This document shows, one piece after another, positions 7,669 to 16,088 of a stretch of 64,000 nt of DNA; the first letter of the stretch is position 1, and the number at the start of each line of letters is the position of its first letter. The translations under genes were made by a program, and so were the position numbers. Location: assembly GCF_901827175.1 (NCBI RefSeq), contig NZ_LR594662.1, forward strand, positions 496,001-560,000, read 5' to 3'. The stretch comes from Variovorax sp. RA8. Its GTDB lineage: Bacteria > Pseudomonadota > Gammaproteobacteria > Burkholderiales > Burkholderiaceae_C. Under the pieces are notes generated by a model. That model made no database searches and was not told where the DNA came from. It was given only the letters and a program-made list of their open reading frames with translations.

Positions 7669-8120
7669 ACAGCATCTTCATCATTGCCCACTCGCCGCTC
7701 GCCCAGGCGCTGCGGCAGTGCGCGCTGCATGTGTTCCCCGACAGCGAGCCCTCGATCGCGGCGCTCGACGTGCTGCCCAACGTGTCGCCCGACGAAACCC
7801 TGGCGGCGGCGCGCATCACCCTGGCCCAACTGGAGCGCACGCCCCGCTCGCAGGTGCTGGTGCTGGCCGACGTGTTCGGCGCCACCCCCTGCAACGTGGC
7901 GCAGAAGCTGGTCGATGGCGTGCGCTCGCGCCTGGTGGCCGGCGTCAACCTGCCGATGCTGTTGCGTGCCGTAAGCTATCGCAACGAGCCGCTCGAGACG
8001 TTGGTGCAGCGTGCTCTCACCGGTGGCACCGCGGGGGTGATGCAGGTGGCGGTGGCGGCACCCCAGAATCAGGCAAGAAGAAAGCACAGTGATCAAGACA
8101 TCCGTGACCATCAGCAATAA
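7665..8120 (+). CDS. PTS EIIA component, mannose family
   Basis: This 151-residue protein is a cytoplasmic EIIA of the mannose/fructose superfamily. The phosphorylated histidine is H9 in IFIIAHSPLAQAL, and LVLADVFGATPCNVA is the second conserved segment. It takes phosphate from HPr encoded just downstream. No EIIB, EIIC or EIID gene is nearby, so it probably serves regulation rather than sugar uptake, as proposed for the incomplete PTS of betaproteobacteria. Its 3' end overlaps the ptsH start by 32 bases, which makes the last ten residues frame-locked with ptsH and non-conserved. Confidence 0.92.
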   Translation: MNSIFIIAHSPLAQALRQCALHVFPDSEPSIAALDVLPNVSPDETLAAARITLAQLERTPRSQVLVLADVFGATPCNVAQKLVDGVRSRLVAGVNLPMLLRAVSYRNEPLETLVQRALTGGTAGVMQVAVAAPQNQARRKHSDQDIRDHQQ

Positions 8121-8358
8121 GCTGGGTCTGCACGCGCGGGCCTCGGCCAAACTCACCAAGCTCGCGGGCAGCTATCCCTGCGAGGTCTGGCTGGCACGCG
8201 GTGATCGCCGGGTGAATGCCAAGAGCATCATGGGCGTGATGATGCTGGCCGCAGGCATCGGGGTGACAGTGGAGATCGAGACCGACGGCGAGCGGGAGCA
8301 GGAAGCGATGGATGCCATCGTCGCATTGATGAACGACAAGTTCGGAGAAGGCGAATGA
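8089..8358 (+). CDS. ptsH: phosphocarrier protein HPr
   Basis: HPr relays phosphate from enzyme I to EIIA. The 89-residue product has normal length, with the active H15 in NKLGLHARAS and the regulatory-type S46 in NAKSIMGVMML. The presence of the serine segment suggests that HPr kinase could act on it, as in other betaproteobacteria with hprK, though hprK is not in this window. The start is GTG, with AAGAAG upstream inside the EIIA gene. Its stop overlaps the ptsI start (ATGA). Confidence 0.96.
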   Translation: MIKTSVTISNKLGLHARASAKLTKLAGSYPCEVWLARGDRRVNAKSIMGVMMLAAGIGVTVEIETDGEREQEAMDAIVALMNDKFGEGE

Positions 8359-10166
8359 CTTTTGCCGTCCATGGGCTGCCCGTGGCCCGTGGCATTGCGA
8401 TCGGACGCGCCGTGCTCGTGGTCTCGAGCCGGCTCGACGTCGCCCACTACTTCATCAAGCCGGAAGAGGTCGAAACGGAGATCGACCGCGTGCGCATCGC
8501 GCGCAACGCCGTCGCCGAGGAGCTGCAGAAGCTGCAGGCCAGCGTCGCCCTGATGGGCCCCAACGACGCGCCGCATGAGCTCGCCGCGCTGCTCGAGGTG
8601 CACCTGATGCTGCTGCAGGACGAGGTGCTGACCGGCGGCGTCAAGCACTGGATCGTCGAGCGTCTCTACAACGCCGAGTGGGCGCTGACCACCCAGCTGG
8701 AGGTGGTCGCGCGCCAGTTCGACGAGATGGAGGACGAGTACCTGCGCGAGCGCAAGGCCGACCTCGAGCAGGTGGTGGAGCGCCTGCTGCACCGCATGAA
8801 AGGCACGGCCGCGGTGCTGGCGCCCACGCCGCCGCGGCGCAAGCGCACCGCCGAGGACGAGGACAGCGACCCCACTGCCCGCGACGCCATCGACGCCCCC
8901 CTGGTGCTGATCGCCCACGACCTCTCGCCGGCCGACATGCTGCAGTTCAAGAAGAGCGTGTTCGCCGGCTTCGTCACCGACGTCGGCGGGCGGACCTCGC
9001 ACACCGCGATCGTCGCGCGCAGCATGGACATCCCGGCCGTGGTCGGCGCGCGCAGCGCCAGCCAGCTGGTGCGGCAGGACGACTGGGTCATCATCGACGG
9101 CGATGCCGGCGTGGTGATCGTCGATCCCTCTCCCATCATCCTGGCCGAATACGGCTTCAAGCAGCGCCAGGGCGACCTGGAGCGCGGCCGGCTGGCGCGC
9201 CTGCGCCACAAGCCGGCCGTCACGCTCGATGGCCAGAAGGTCGACCTGCTGGCCAACATCGAGATGCCCGAGGACACGCTGGGTGCCGTCAAGGCCGGCG
9301 CGGTCGGCGTCGGCCTGTTCCGCAGCGAGTTCCTCTTCATGGGCCGCGAGGCCCAGCGCATGACCCGCCTGCCCGACGAGGAAGAGCAATACCAGGCCTA
9401 CCGGCGCGCCATCGAGGGCATGCAGGGCATGCCGGTCACCATCCGCACCATCGACGTCGGCGCCGACAAGCCGCTCGACGGAAAGATGGTGCGCGACGAC
9501 GAGTCCCACCTCAACCCGGCGCTCGGCCTGCGCGCGATCCGCTGGAGCCTGGCCGATCCTGCGATGTTCCTGACCCAGATCCGCGCCATCCTGCGCGCGG
9601 CCGCGCATGGCGAGATCCACCTCTTGATCCCCATGCTCGCGCACGTCAGCGAGATCCGCCAGACGCTGGCGCTGATCGACTTCGCGCGCGCCGAGCTCGA
9701 CAACCGCGGCATGGTGCATGGCAAGGTCAAGCTGGGCGCGATGATCGAAGTGCCGGCCGCAGCGCTCACGCTCAAGATCTTCCTCAAGCATTTCGATTTC
9801 CTTTCGATCGGCACCAACGACCTGATCCAGTACACCCTGGCCATCGACCGCGCCGATGAATCGGTGGCCCATCTTTACGACCCTGCCCATCCGGCCGTGC
9901 TGCGCCTCGTGGCCGAGACGATCGCCGAGTGCAGGCGCCAGGGCAAGGGCGTCAGCGTTTGCGGCGAGATGGCCGGCGACGTCGCCTTCACGCGCCTGCT
10001 GCTGGGCATGGGCCTGCGCAGCTTCTCGATGCACCCCTCGCAGATCCTGGCGGTCAAGCAGGAGGTGCTGCGCGCTGACACGAGCAAGCTGCAGGCGTGG
10101 ACGCAGCAGGTGCTCGAGGCCGACGATCCGGCCAGCCTGATGACGCCTGCGGCCGCGCCGCAATAA
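8355..10166 (+). CDS. ptsI: PTS enzyme I (phosphoenolpyruvate-protein phosphotransferase)
   Basis: Enzyme I starts the phosphate relay by phosphorylating itself from phosphoenolpyruvate and passing the phosphate to HPr. The 603-residue length is near the family norm (about 575-590). The active histidine is H216 in GGRTSHTAIVARSM. The C-terminal PEP-binding barrel shows LFRSEFLFM, DVGADKPLDG, LSIGTNDLIQYTLA and SVCGEMAGD. A small charged insert (about residues 158-178, RRKRTAEDEDSDP) is unlike the E. coli enzyme. It is the last gene of the EIIA-HPr-EI run. Confidence 0.97.
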   Translation: MTFAVHGLPVARGIAIGRAVLVVSSRLDVAHYFIKPEEVETEIDRVRIARNAVAEELQKLQASVALMGPNDAPHELAALLEVHLMLLQDEVLTGGVKHWIVERLYNAEWALTTQLEVVARQFDEMEDEYLRERKADLEQVVERLLHRMKGTAAVLAPTPPRRKRTAEDEDSDPTARDAIDAPLVLIAHDLSPADMLQFKKSVFAGFVTDVGGRTSHTAIVARSMDIPAVVGARSASQLVRQDDWVIIDGDAGVVIVDPSPIILAEYGFKQRQGDLERGRLARLRHKPAVTLDGQKVDLLANIEMPEDTLGAVKAGAVGVGLFRSEFLFMGREAQRMTRLPDEEEQYQAYRRAIEGMQGMPVTIRTIDVGADKPLDGKMVRDDESHLNPALGLRAIRWSLADPAMFLTQIRAILRAAAHGEIHLLIPMLAHVSEIRQTLALIDFARAELDNRGMVHGKVKLGAMIEVPAAALTLKIFLKHFDFLSIGTNDLIQYTLAIDRADESVAHLYDPAHPAVLRLVAETIAECRRQGKGVSVCGEMAGDVAFTRLLLGMGLRSFSMHPSQILAVKQEVLRADTSKLQAWTQQVLEADDPASLMTPAAAPQ

Positions 10167-10267
10167 AACGAAACACGCCGAAACGGCCGCGAAAGGACTT
10201 CGTGACGGCCGGATCGCACCATCGAGTCTCCCTGATCGATCCCGATCGCACTGGAAGGAAGACTCTC

Positions 10268-10732
10268 ATGAAACCCTGGTTCAAACGCTCCCTCTTTGGT
10301 TTTGCCGGCGCGGCGCTGGTCGCCGGCAGCCTCGCCGGCTGCTCCGGCCATCGTCACGGCTGGGGCGGCGGCTCCGAGCAGGACCGCGCCGAGTTTCGCG
10401 CCCGCATGGTCGAGCGCGTGGGCAGCAAGCTGGAGCTCGATGCCACGCAGAAGCAGAAGCTCGAAGTGCTGGCCGAGAAGATCCAGGCCCAGCGCCAGGC
10501 GCTGCGCGGCGGCGGCGATCCGCGCGCGGAATTCCGCGCCCTGTTCGCCGGCGCCAAGCTCGACCAGGAGCGCGCGAAGAAGCTGGTCGCGGACAAGACG
10601 GCGGCAGTCCAGGCCGGCAGCCCCGAGGTGATTGCGGCAGCAGCTGACTTCTTCGACAACCTGAATCCCACGCAGCAGCAGAAGGTGCGCGAGTTCATGG
10701 AGCGTGGCCGCCGCTGGGGCCACCGTGGCTGA
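10268..10732 (+). CDS. Spy/CpxP-like periplasmic lipoprotein
   Basis: The 154-residue product starts with a lipoprotein signal peptide and the lipobox LAGC (cysteine at about residue 25). A His/Gly-rich stretch follows, then a helical region with LDATQKQKLEVLAEKI and a second LNPTQQQKVREFMERG, the paired LTxxQ-type motifs of the Spy/CpxP family of envelope chaperones. A CpxR-CpxA-like pair lies a little downstream, matching the usual genomic link of such proteins with envelope-stress sensing. The ATG at 10268 has a GGAAGGAAG ribosome binding site. Confidence 0.87.
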   Translation: MKPWFKRSLFGFAGAALVAGSLAGCSGHRHGWGGGSEQDRAEFRARMVERVGSKLELDATQKQKLEVLAEKIQAQRQALRGGGDPRAEFRALFAGAKLDQERAKKLVADKTAAVQAGSPEVIAAAADFFDNLNPTQQQKVREFMERGRRWGHRG

Positions 10733-11198
10733 TCTTTCCGCAGCGCGGATTCCGCCCGCGAGGGTCTCGAACCCGCCGTGGGCGCGGCCGGTGCCGGACA
10801 CCCGGAACGCTCTGCCTGGCGCCGCGCAGGGCGGCGTACGCATCCTGCTACGGCTCGAAGGCCTGGCCGTGCTCGCGGCGGCCGTGGCCGCCTATGTGGA
10901 CCTGGGCGCGAGCTGGGGCGCCTTCGCCATGCTGTTCCTGCTGCCCGACCTGAGCTTCCTCGGCTACCTCGCCGGCTCGCGCGTGGGTGCCTCCGCGTAC
11001 AACATGGCGCACTCCTACATCGGTCCGGTCGCCTTGCTGGGGCTGGGCCTGGTCGGCGACATGCCGGCCGCCGTGGCGCTCGGGCTGATCTGGAGCGCGC
11101 ACATCGGACTGGACCACGCCTTGGGCTACGGCCTCAAGTACGGGAGCGAGTTCGGTGTCACCCACCTCGGCCGCGTCGGCCCCACCGACCCATGGTGA
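10725..11198 (+). CDS. DUF4260 family membrane protein
   Basis: The 157-residue product has a polar N-terminus of about 40 residues followed by hydrophobic helices. The segments RLEGLAVLAAA, LFLLPDLSFLGYLAGSRVGA and YNMAHSYIGP, and the end with GLDHALGYGLKY, match my recollection of DUF4260. Function is unknown. A GTG at 10725 overlaps the stop of the Spy-like gene and is taken as the start; GTG at 10704 is also in frame. It may be co-transcribed with the Spy-like gene and the two-component system. Confidence 0.75.
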   Translation: MADLSAARIPPARVSNPPWARPVPDTRNALPGAAQGGVRILLRLEGLAVLAAAVAAYVDLGASWGAFAMLFLLPDLSFLGYLAGSRVGASAYNMAHSYIGPVALLGLGLVGDMPAAVALGLIWSAHIGLDHALGYGLKYGSEFGVTHLGRVGPTDPW

Positions 11199-11313
11199 GC
11201 ATCACGCCGCATGATGGAATCCGCCGGCCACCCCCGGGGCTGGCCTTCGCGCTGCGATGGCGGCCGGCCTGATCACCAGCCTGCTGTTCGCCGGTAGGCA
11301 CAATCGCCATCGC

Positions 11314-12000
11314 ATGCCCCGCATCCTGCTGATCGACGACGACGAGCACCTGGCCGCGCCGCTGGCGAGCTACTTTGCGCGCTTCGACTGCGTGCTGGAG
11401 AGCGCGCAGCGCCCCAGCGATGGCCTGGCCAAGCTGCGGGCCCAGGCCTACGACTGCGCCATCCTCGACGTCATGCTGCCCGAGATGGACGGCTTCGCCC
11501 TGTGCCGCGAGATCCGCAAGGAGAGCGACATCCCGATCGTGATGCTGACCGCGCGCGGCGACGTCATGGACCGCGTGGTCGGCCTCGAGCTCGGCGCCGA
11601 CGACTACCTGCCCAAGCCCTTCGAGCCGCGCGAGCTGGTCGCGCGGGTGCAGACCATCCTGCGCCGCCAGCGCGCCATGCCGGCCGCGGCGCCCGCGCAG
11701 CGCCGGGTCTTCGAGGGCCTGTCGATCGACCTCGACCGCCGCGAGGTGCTGCGCCAGGGCGAGCGCGTGGAGCTGACCGGCACCGAGTTCGAGCTGCTCG
11801 CCCTCTTGGCCGACCCGCCCGGCAAGGTCTGGAGCCGCGACGACATCCTGAACCGGCTGCGCGGCCACGAAGCCGAGCTCTACACCCGCGCCGTCGACAT
11901 CGTGGTGAGCCGCCTGCGCAAGAAGCTGGAGCCGCTCGACTGCATCAAGACCCTGCGCAACGCGGGCTACATGCTCGCGGTCGGCAAGAGCGATCCGTGA
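11314..12000 (+). CDS. CpxR-like response regulator, OmpR family
   Basis: This 228-residue DNA-binding response regulator has a receiver domain with acidic residues D8-D10 and the phosphorylated D52 in AILDVMLPEMDG, the conserved LTARGD and KPFEPRELVARV. A winged-helix domain of the OmpR/PhoB class follows from about residue 130 (LTGTEFELLALLADPPGKVWSR, then VDIVVSRLRKKLEP). The adjacent sensor kinase overlaps its stop codon. With the Spy/CpxP-like gene upstream, a role in envelope-stress control is likely. Confidence 0.93.
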   Translation: MPRILLIDDDEHLAAPLASYFARFDCVLESAQRPSDGLAKLRAQAYDCAILDVMLPEMDGFALCREIRKESDIPIVMLTARGDVMDRVVGLELGADDYLPKPFEPRELVARVQTILRRQRAMPAAAPAQRRVFEGLSIDLDRREVLRQGERVELTGTEFELLALLADPPGKVWSRDDILNRLRGHEAELYTRAVDIVVSRLRKKLEPLDCIKTLRNAGYMLAVGKSDP

Positions 12001-13292
12001 ACCGGCGCCCGCATTCGCCCCGGCACTGGCGAAGCCGCTGGCGGCATTCGCTGCGCCTGCGGCTGATCACCGTCTTCGTGCTGCTCGCCATGGCGATGGC
12101 GGCGGTGTTCCTGGGCGGCATGCAGCGCGCCTTCTCCAACGGCTGGCGCGAGGCGGCGCAGCCGCTGGTCGGCGACTACATGGACCGGCTGGTGGCCGAG
12201 CTCGGCACGCCGCCCGACGTGGCACGCGCGCAGGCCCTGGTCACGCGGCTGCCGATCTCGATCCGCATCGAGGGTCCGGCGGTCAACTGGGACTCGCATC
12301 CGCAGCGCCGCTGGCGCAACTTCGGCCCGGGCAGGGGCGACTGGCTCACGCGCAGCACCGCCGACGGCCATCGCATCAGCTTCGGGCTGGGCACACTGCC
12401 GTGGCAGCGCGAGCCGCATGGCATCGGCTGGATCACGCTGGCGCTGCTGCTCGCCCTGATCGCGATCGCGTACGCCTATGTGCGCAGGCTCCTGCGGCCG
12501 CTGGACGACATCCGCGACGGCGCCGAGCGCTTCGGCCGCGGCGCCTTCGACCAGCCGATCCCGCTGCGCCGGCGCGACGAGCTGGGCGACCTGGCGCAGC
12601 GCATCAACACCATGGCCCACGACATCCAGGGGATGCTGGACGCCAAGCGCGCGTTGCTGCTCGCGCTGAGCCACGAGCTGCGCTCGCCGCTCACGCGAGC
12701 GCGCCTGAATGCCGAGCTGCTGCCGGCCACGCCCGAGGGCGAGACCGAGCGCGCCGCGCTCCTGCGCGACCTGGCCGAGATGCGCGACCTGATCAGCGAC
12801 CTGCTCGAGAGCGAGCGCCTCGCGAGCCCGCATGTGGCGCTGCAGCGCGAGCCGGTCGACCTGGCGGCGCTGGTGCACGATGTGGTGGCCGAGCATCCCG
12901 AGGGCGGCCGCGTCGTGCTCGACATCGCCGAAGGCCTGCCGGCGGTGGCGGTGGACCGCCTGCGCATCCGCGTGCTGGTGCGCAACCTGCTCGAGAACGC
13001 GTTGCGCTACGGCGTCGACGCGTCCCAGCCGCCGCGCATCGCGCTGCGCGCTGCGGGGCAGGGCGGCATCGCGCTGGAGGTGCGCGACTTCGGCCCCGGC
13101 GTCGATGCCGCGCAGCTGGAGCACCTGACCGAGCCCTTCTACCGCACCGACAGTGCACGCCAGCGCGCCACCGGCGGGGTCGGGCTGGGCATGTACCTCT
13201 GCCGCCTGGTGGCCGAGGCGCATGGCGGCACGCTCACGGTGCGCAACGCCCAGCCGGGCCTGGCGGTCAGCGCCGTGCTGCCCGGCGCTTGA
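11997..13292 (+). CDS. CpxA-like sensor histidine kinase
   Basis: The 431-residue membrane kinase has a first membrane helix at about residues 20-42, a periplasmic sensor region, and a second helix at about residues 140-162. A HAMP segment (RRLLRPLDDIRDGAERFGRG) and a HisKA domain with phosphorylated H226 in ALSHELRSPLTRAR follow. The ATP-binding domain shows NLLENALRYG, VRDFGPGV and GVGLGMYLC. The GTG start overlaps the TGA of the response regulator gene (GTGA), so the two are coupled. The sensed signal is unknown; CpxA-type envelope stress is the best guess. Confidence 0.92.
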   Translation: MNRRPHSPRHWRSRWRHSLRLRLITVFVLLAMAMAAVFLGGMQRAFSNGWREAAQPLVGDYMDRLVAELGTPPDVARAQALVTRLPISIRIEGPAVNWDSHPQRRWRNFGPGRGDWLTRSTADGHRISFGLGTLPWQREPHGIGWITLALLLALIAIAYAYVRRLLRPLDDIRDGAERFGRGAFDQPIPLRRRDELGDLAQRINTMAHDIQGMLDAKRALLLALSHELRSPLTRARLNAELLPATPEGETERAALLRDLAEMRDLISDLLESERLASPHVALQREPVDLAALVHDVVAEHPEGGRVVLDIAEGLPAVAVDRLRIRVLVRNLLENALRYGVDASQPPRIALRAAGQGGIALEVRDFGPGVDAAQLEHLTEPFYRTDSARQRATGGVGLGMYLCRLVAEAHGGTLTVRNAQPGLAVSAVLPGA

Positions 13293-13383
13293 ACGAACTC
13301 GATCCCTGTCGCCTGTGCTACCGGCGTGCCTTCCGGGCGGGGCTACGATCCTTCCCCCGTACACCCAGGCAGGAGACAAACCC

Positions 13384-14427
13384 ATGAGCAGCACCCTCAG
13401 CAATCGCCAGGTCCGCCTCGCCAAGCGCCCCGAAGGCGCGGCCACACGCGACAACTGGCAGTTCACCACCGAGCCGGTCGGCGAACCGGCCGAGGGCGGC
13501 GTCCTGGTCAAGACCCTGTCGCTCTCGCTCGATCCCGCCATGCGCGGCTGGATGAACGAGGGCAAGAGCTACATCCCGCCGGTCGAAATCGGCGCCGTCA
13601 TGCGCGCCGGCGGCGTCGGCCGCGTGATCGCCTCGCGCAACCCGGCCTTCGCGGTTGGCGACACGGTGTACGGCACGCTGGGCGTGCAGGAATACATCCT
13701 GATCCCGCAGGAAGAGGTCAAGCGCGCTGGGCTCACCAAGATCGACCTGCGCGCCGGCTCCATCACGCAATGGCTCAACGTCCTGGGCATGCCGGGCATG
13801 ACCGGCTACTTCGGCCTGATGGACATCGGCCAGCCGAAGCCCGGCGAGACGGTCGTGGTCTCGGGCGCCGCCGGCGCCGTTGGCCAGACGGTGGGCCAGC
13901 TCGCGAAGATCAAGGGCTGCCGTGCGGTCGGCATCGCCGGCGGCCCGGAGAAATGCGACTGGGTGGTCAAGGAGCTCGGCTTCGACGCCTGCATCGACTA
14001 CAAGGCCGGTCCCTCCGCCGTGCGCGACGGCCTGAAGGCGCACTGCCCCAAGGGCATCGACATCTACTTCGACAACGTCGGCGGCGAGATCCTCGATGCC
14101 GCGCTGGCCCGGCTGGCGCGCGGCGCACGCATCATCATCTGCGGCGCCATCAGCCAGTACAACAACGCCAACAGCGCTCCGGCGCAGGGTCCGAAGAACT
14201 ACCTGAGCCTCCTGGTGAACCGCGCGCGCATGCAGGGCATGGTGGTGTTCGACTATGCCGACCGCTACCACGTTGCCGTGGCCGAGCTGGCGACCTATCT
14301 GAAGGACGGCCGCATGAAGAGCCGCGAGGATGTGGTCGAGGGCATCGACACCTTCCCTGAGGCGCTCGCGCGGCTGTTCACGGGGCAGAACTTCGGCAAG
14401 CTGGTGTTGCAGGTGGCGAAGGACTGA
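13384..14427 (+). CDS. NADP-dependent MDR oxidoreductase, CurA / PTGR type
   Basis: The 347-residue product is a zinc-independent medium-chain dehydrogenase/reductase of the leukotriene B4 dehydrogenase and curcumin reductase (CurA) group. Marks are LSLDPAMRGWMNE near the N-terminus, GMPGMTGYFGLMDIG and the nucleotide-binding VVSGAAGAVGQTVGQLAKIKGC. No cysteine/histidine zinc site is seen. It should reduce the double bond of an alpha,beta-unsaturated ketone or aldehyde using NADPH. The ATG is preceded by AGGAGACAAACCC. It stands alone between cpxA and a convergent exporter gene. Confidence 0.9.
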   Translation: MSSTLSNRQVRLAKRPEGAATRDNWQFTTEPVGEPAEGGVLVKTLSLSLDPAMRGWMNEGKSYIPPVEIGAVMRAGGVGRVIASRNPAFAVGDTVYGTLGVQEYILIPQEEVKRAGLTKIDLRAGSITQWLNVLGMPGMTGYFGLMDIGQPKPGETVVVSGAAGAVGQTVGQLAKIKGCRAVGIAGGPEKCDWVVKELGFDACIDYKAGPSAVRDGLKAHCPKGIDIYFDNVGGEILDAALARLARGARIIICGAISQYNNANSAPAQGPKNYLSLLVNRARMQGMVVFDYADRYHVAVAELATYLKDGRMKSREDVVEGIDTFPEALARLFTGQNFGKLVLQVAKD

Positions 14428-14445
14428 TCGAAAGCGGGTGTCGGG

Positions 14446-15300
14446 TCATCGAGCCCGTACCCGCGACCCCATCACCGCCGCCGACAGGATCAGGAACGCC
14501 GCCAGCGCAATGGTCCAGCTCAGCGGCCGCTGCGTGACCACCATCAGCAGCGCCGTCGAGGCCAGCGGCGTGATGTAGCTCAGGATGCCGATCTGCCGCG
14601 CGTCGCCGCGCTTGAGCGCCATGTCCCAGAGAAAGAAGGCCGCGCCCAGCGGGCCCAGGCCGCACAGCGCGACCAGCAGCCAGTCGCGCGCTGACAGCGA
14701 CGCCTGCGGTTCCAGCAGTGCATGGCAGACGAGCGCGAGCACACCCGATACCAGGCCGAACAAACCGATGGCCGCGGTCGGGAAGGCGGCCACGCGCTTC
14801 GTCCACAGCGAATAGCTGGCCCAGATGAAGGCCGAGCCCAGTGCGGGCAGGAAGCCCCAGTACGAGGCAACCGTAGTCGCCGGCCCGGCGTTGCGCGCGC
14901 CGAGGATCGCGATCGCGGCGCCCGCGAAGCCCAGCAGTGCTGCCACCAGATGCAGCGGGCGCAGCGACAGCCCCGGCAGCAGCGCCGGCGCCAGCACGAC
15001 CATGAAGAGCGGCCACAGGTAGTTCACCAGGTTCGCCTCGACGGGCGGTGCGTGGCGCAGCGCAATGAAGAGCAGGAAGTGGAAGCCGAACAGGCCGTAG
15101 ATGCCCAGCGCGAGCGTGCGCGCCGGCACGGCCCAGGCCTGGCGGTTGCGCAGCACCACCGGCCAGCTCATCACGCTGCCGATCATCAGCGCGAGCCCGG
15201 TCAGGAGAAAGGGGGGCAGGTGGGAGAGCGATGTGCCCAGCGAGGCGAGCGTGCCCCAGAGGGCGATGGCGGCGAGGGCGTACAGCGTGGCGGCGGACAT
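14446..15300 (-). CDS. EamA/DMT family exporter
   Basis: The 284-residue product has about ten hydrophobic helices in two EamA repeats, for example LYALAAIALWGTLASLG at the N-terminus and FIWASYSLWTKRV at the start of the second half. The family exports small metabolites such as amino acids; the substrate here is unknown. The ATG at 15300 is chosen because an upstream ATG at 15345 adds only non-hydrophobic residues. The upstream neighbour on the same strand is an AraC regulator that may control it. Confidence 0.88.
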   Translation of the reverse strand: MSAATLYALAAIALWGTLASLGTSLSHLPPFLLTGLALMIGSVMSWPVVLRNRQAWAVPARTLALGIYGLFGFHFLLFIALRHAPPVEANLVNYLWPLFMVVLAPALLPGLSLRPLHLVAALLGFAGAAIAILGARNAGPATTVASYWGFLPALGSAFIWASYSLWTKRVAAFPTAAIGLFGLVSGVLALVCHALLEPQASLSARDWLLVALCGLGPLGAAFFLWDMALKRGDARQIGILSYITPLASTALLMVVTQRPLSWTIALAAFLILSAAVMGSRVRAR

Positions 15301-15364
15301 GCGCCCGAGCTTAAGCGGCGCGCTCGTCGCGCAACGACGGCGCATCGTCGGGGAACGACGGTCT

Positions 15365-16063
15365 TCAGTTCCTTCGAAGGGCCGCGGTGAGTGCTGACGG
15401 CGAGCGGTAGCCGGTGCGGCGGGCCGCCTCGGCGACGCTCATGCCGCCCATGCGCAACTGCCTGGCTTGCAACAGCCGCTGGCTTCGCAGCCATTGCATG
15501 GCCCCCATGCCCTGCTCGTCGCGGCAGCGCTGGGCGAACTGGCTGGGGCTCAGGCACGCGACCGCCGCGAGGTCGGCGACGCTCAAGGGCTGGTGCCAGC
15601 GCGCTTGTGCCCACGCGGCAAGTGCCGGCCAGTCGATAGCGCGCCGGCGGCCGTTCGGAACCTGAGGCCCCCAGGCCTCCAGCAGCAGCGCCGGTGCGTG
15701 ATGCAGCGCGGCCGCGGGTGGCGAAGCCTGCGTCACGCACAGCGCGAGAAAGCGCGCCAGCGACAGGAGCTGCGGCGCCATCGGCGTGCGTCCCGCGCAC
15801 TGGGCCCACAGGTCCTGGGTGGTGTCGAGGACGAGGCATCGGCTGCCGGTGCGCGACTCGAAGTCGTGGCGCTCCCCGGGCGTCACCACCCAGCCCTCGC
15901 CCGCGCCGACGCGGCGGCCGCGCCCCTCGACCTCCAGTTCCAGCACGCCGTCCATTCCGACCAGCACCTGGAAGTGCTCATGCACATGGCTGCCGCGCGA
16001 GGCCCCGTAGCGCCGCAGCGAAAGGGCGTGCGAGGGCAATGGGGTGGTGTCGTGCGATGGCAT
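15365..16063 (-). CDS. AraC family transcriptional regulator
   Basis: The 232-residue protein has an N-terminal cupin-like sensor region (HVHEHFQVLVGMDGVLELEV and VTPGERHDFES) and a C-terminal pair of helix-turn-helix motifs (LSVADLAAVACLSPSQFAQRCRDEQG, then VAEAARRTGYRSPSALTAALRR). Such proteins usually activate a nearby operon when they bind a small ligand. The nearest candidate target is the EamA exporter 65 bases downstream on the same strand. It is short for the family but both functional parts are present. Confidence 0.9.
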   Translation of the reverse strand: MPSHDTTPLPSHALSLRRYGASRGSHVHEHFQVLVGMDGVLELEVEGRGRRVGAGEGWVVTPGERHDFESRTGSRCLVLDTTQDLWAQCAGRTPMAPQLLSLARFLALCVTQASPPAAALHHAPALLLEAWGPQVPNGRRRAIDWPALAAWAQARWHQPLSVADLAAVACLSPSQFAQRCRDEQGMGAMQWLRSQRLLQARQLRMGGMSVAEAARRTGYRSPSALTAALRRN

Positions 16064-16088
16064 GGGATGGCGCCGATTGTCCTCCCGC

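Noticed and set aside
8172-10163. Long minus-strand frame opposite ptsI
   Set aside because: The plus strand encodes an unmistakable enzyme I; the minus frame is a His/Asp/Gln-rich shadow.
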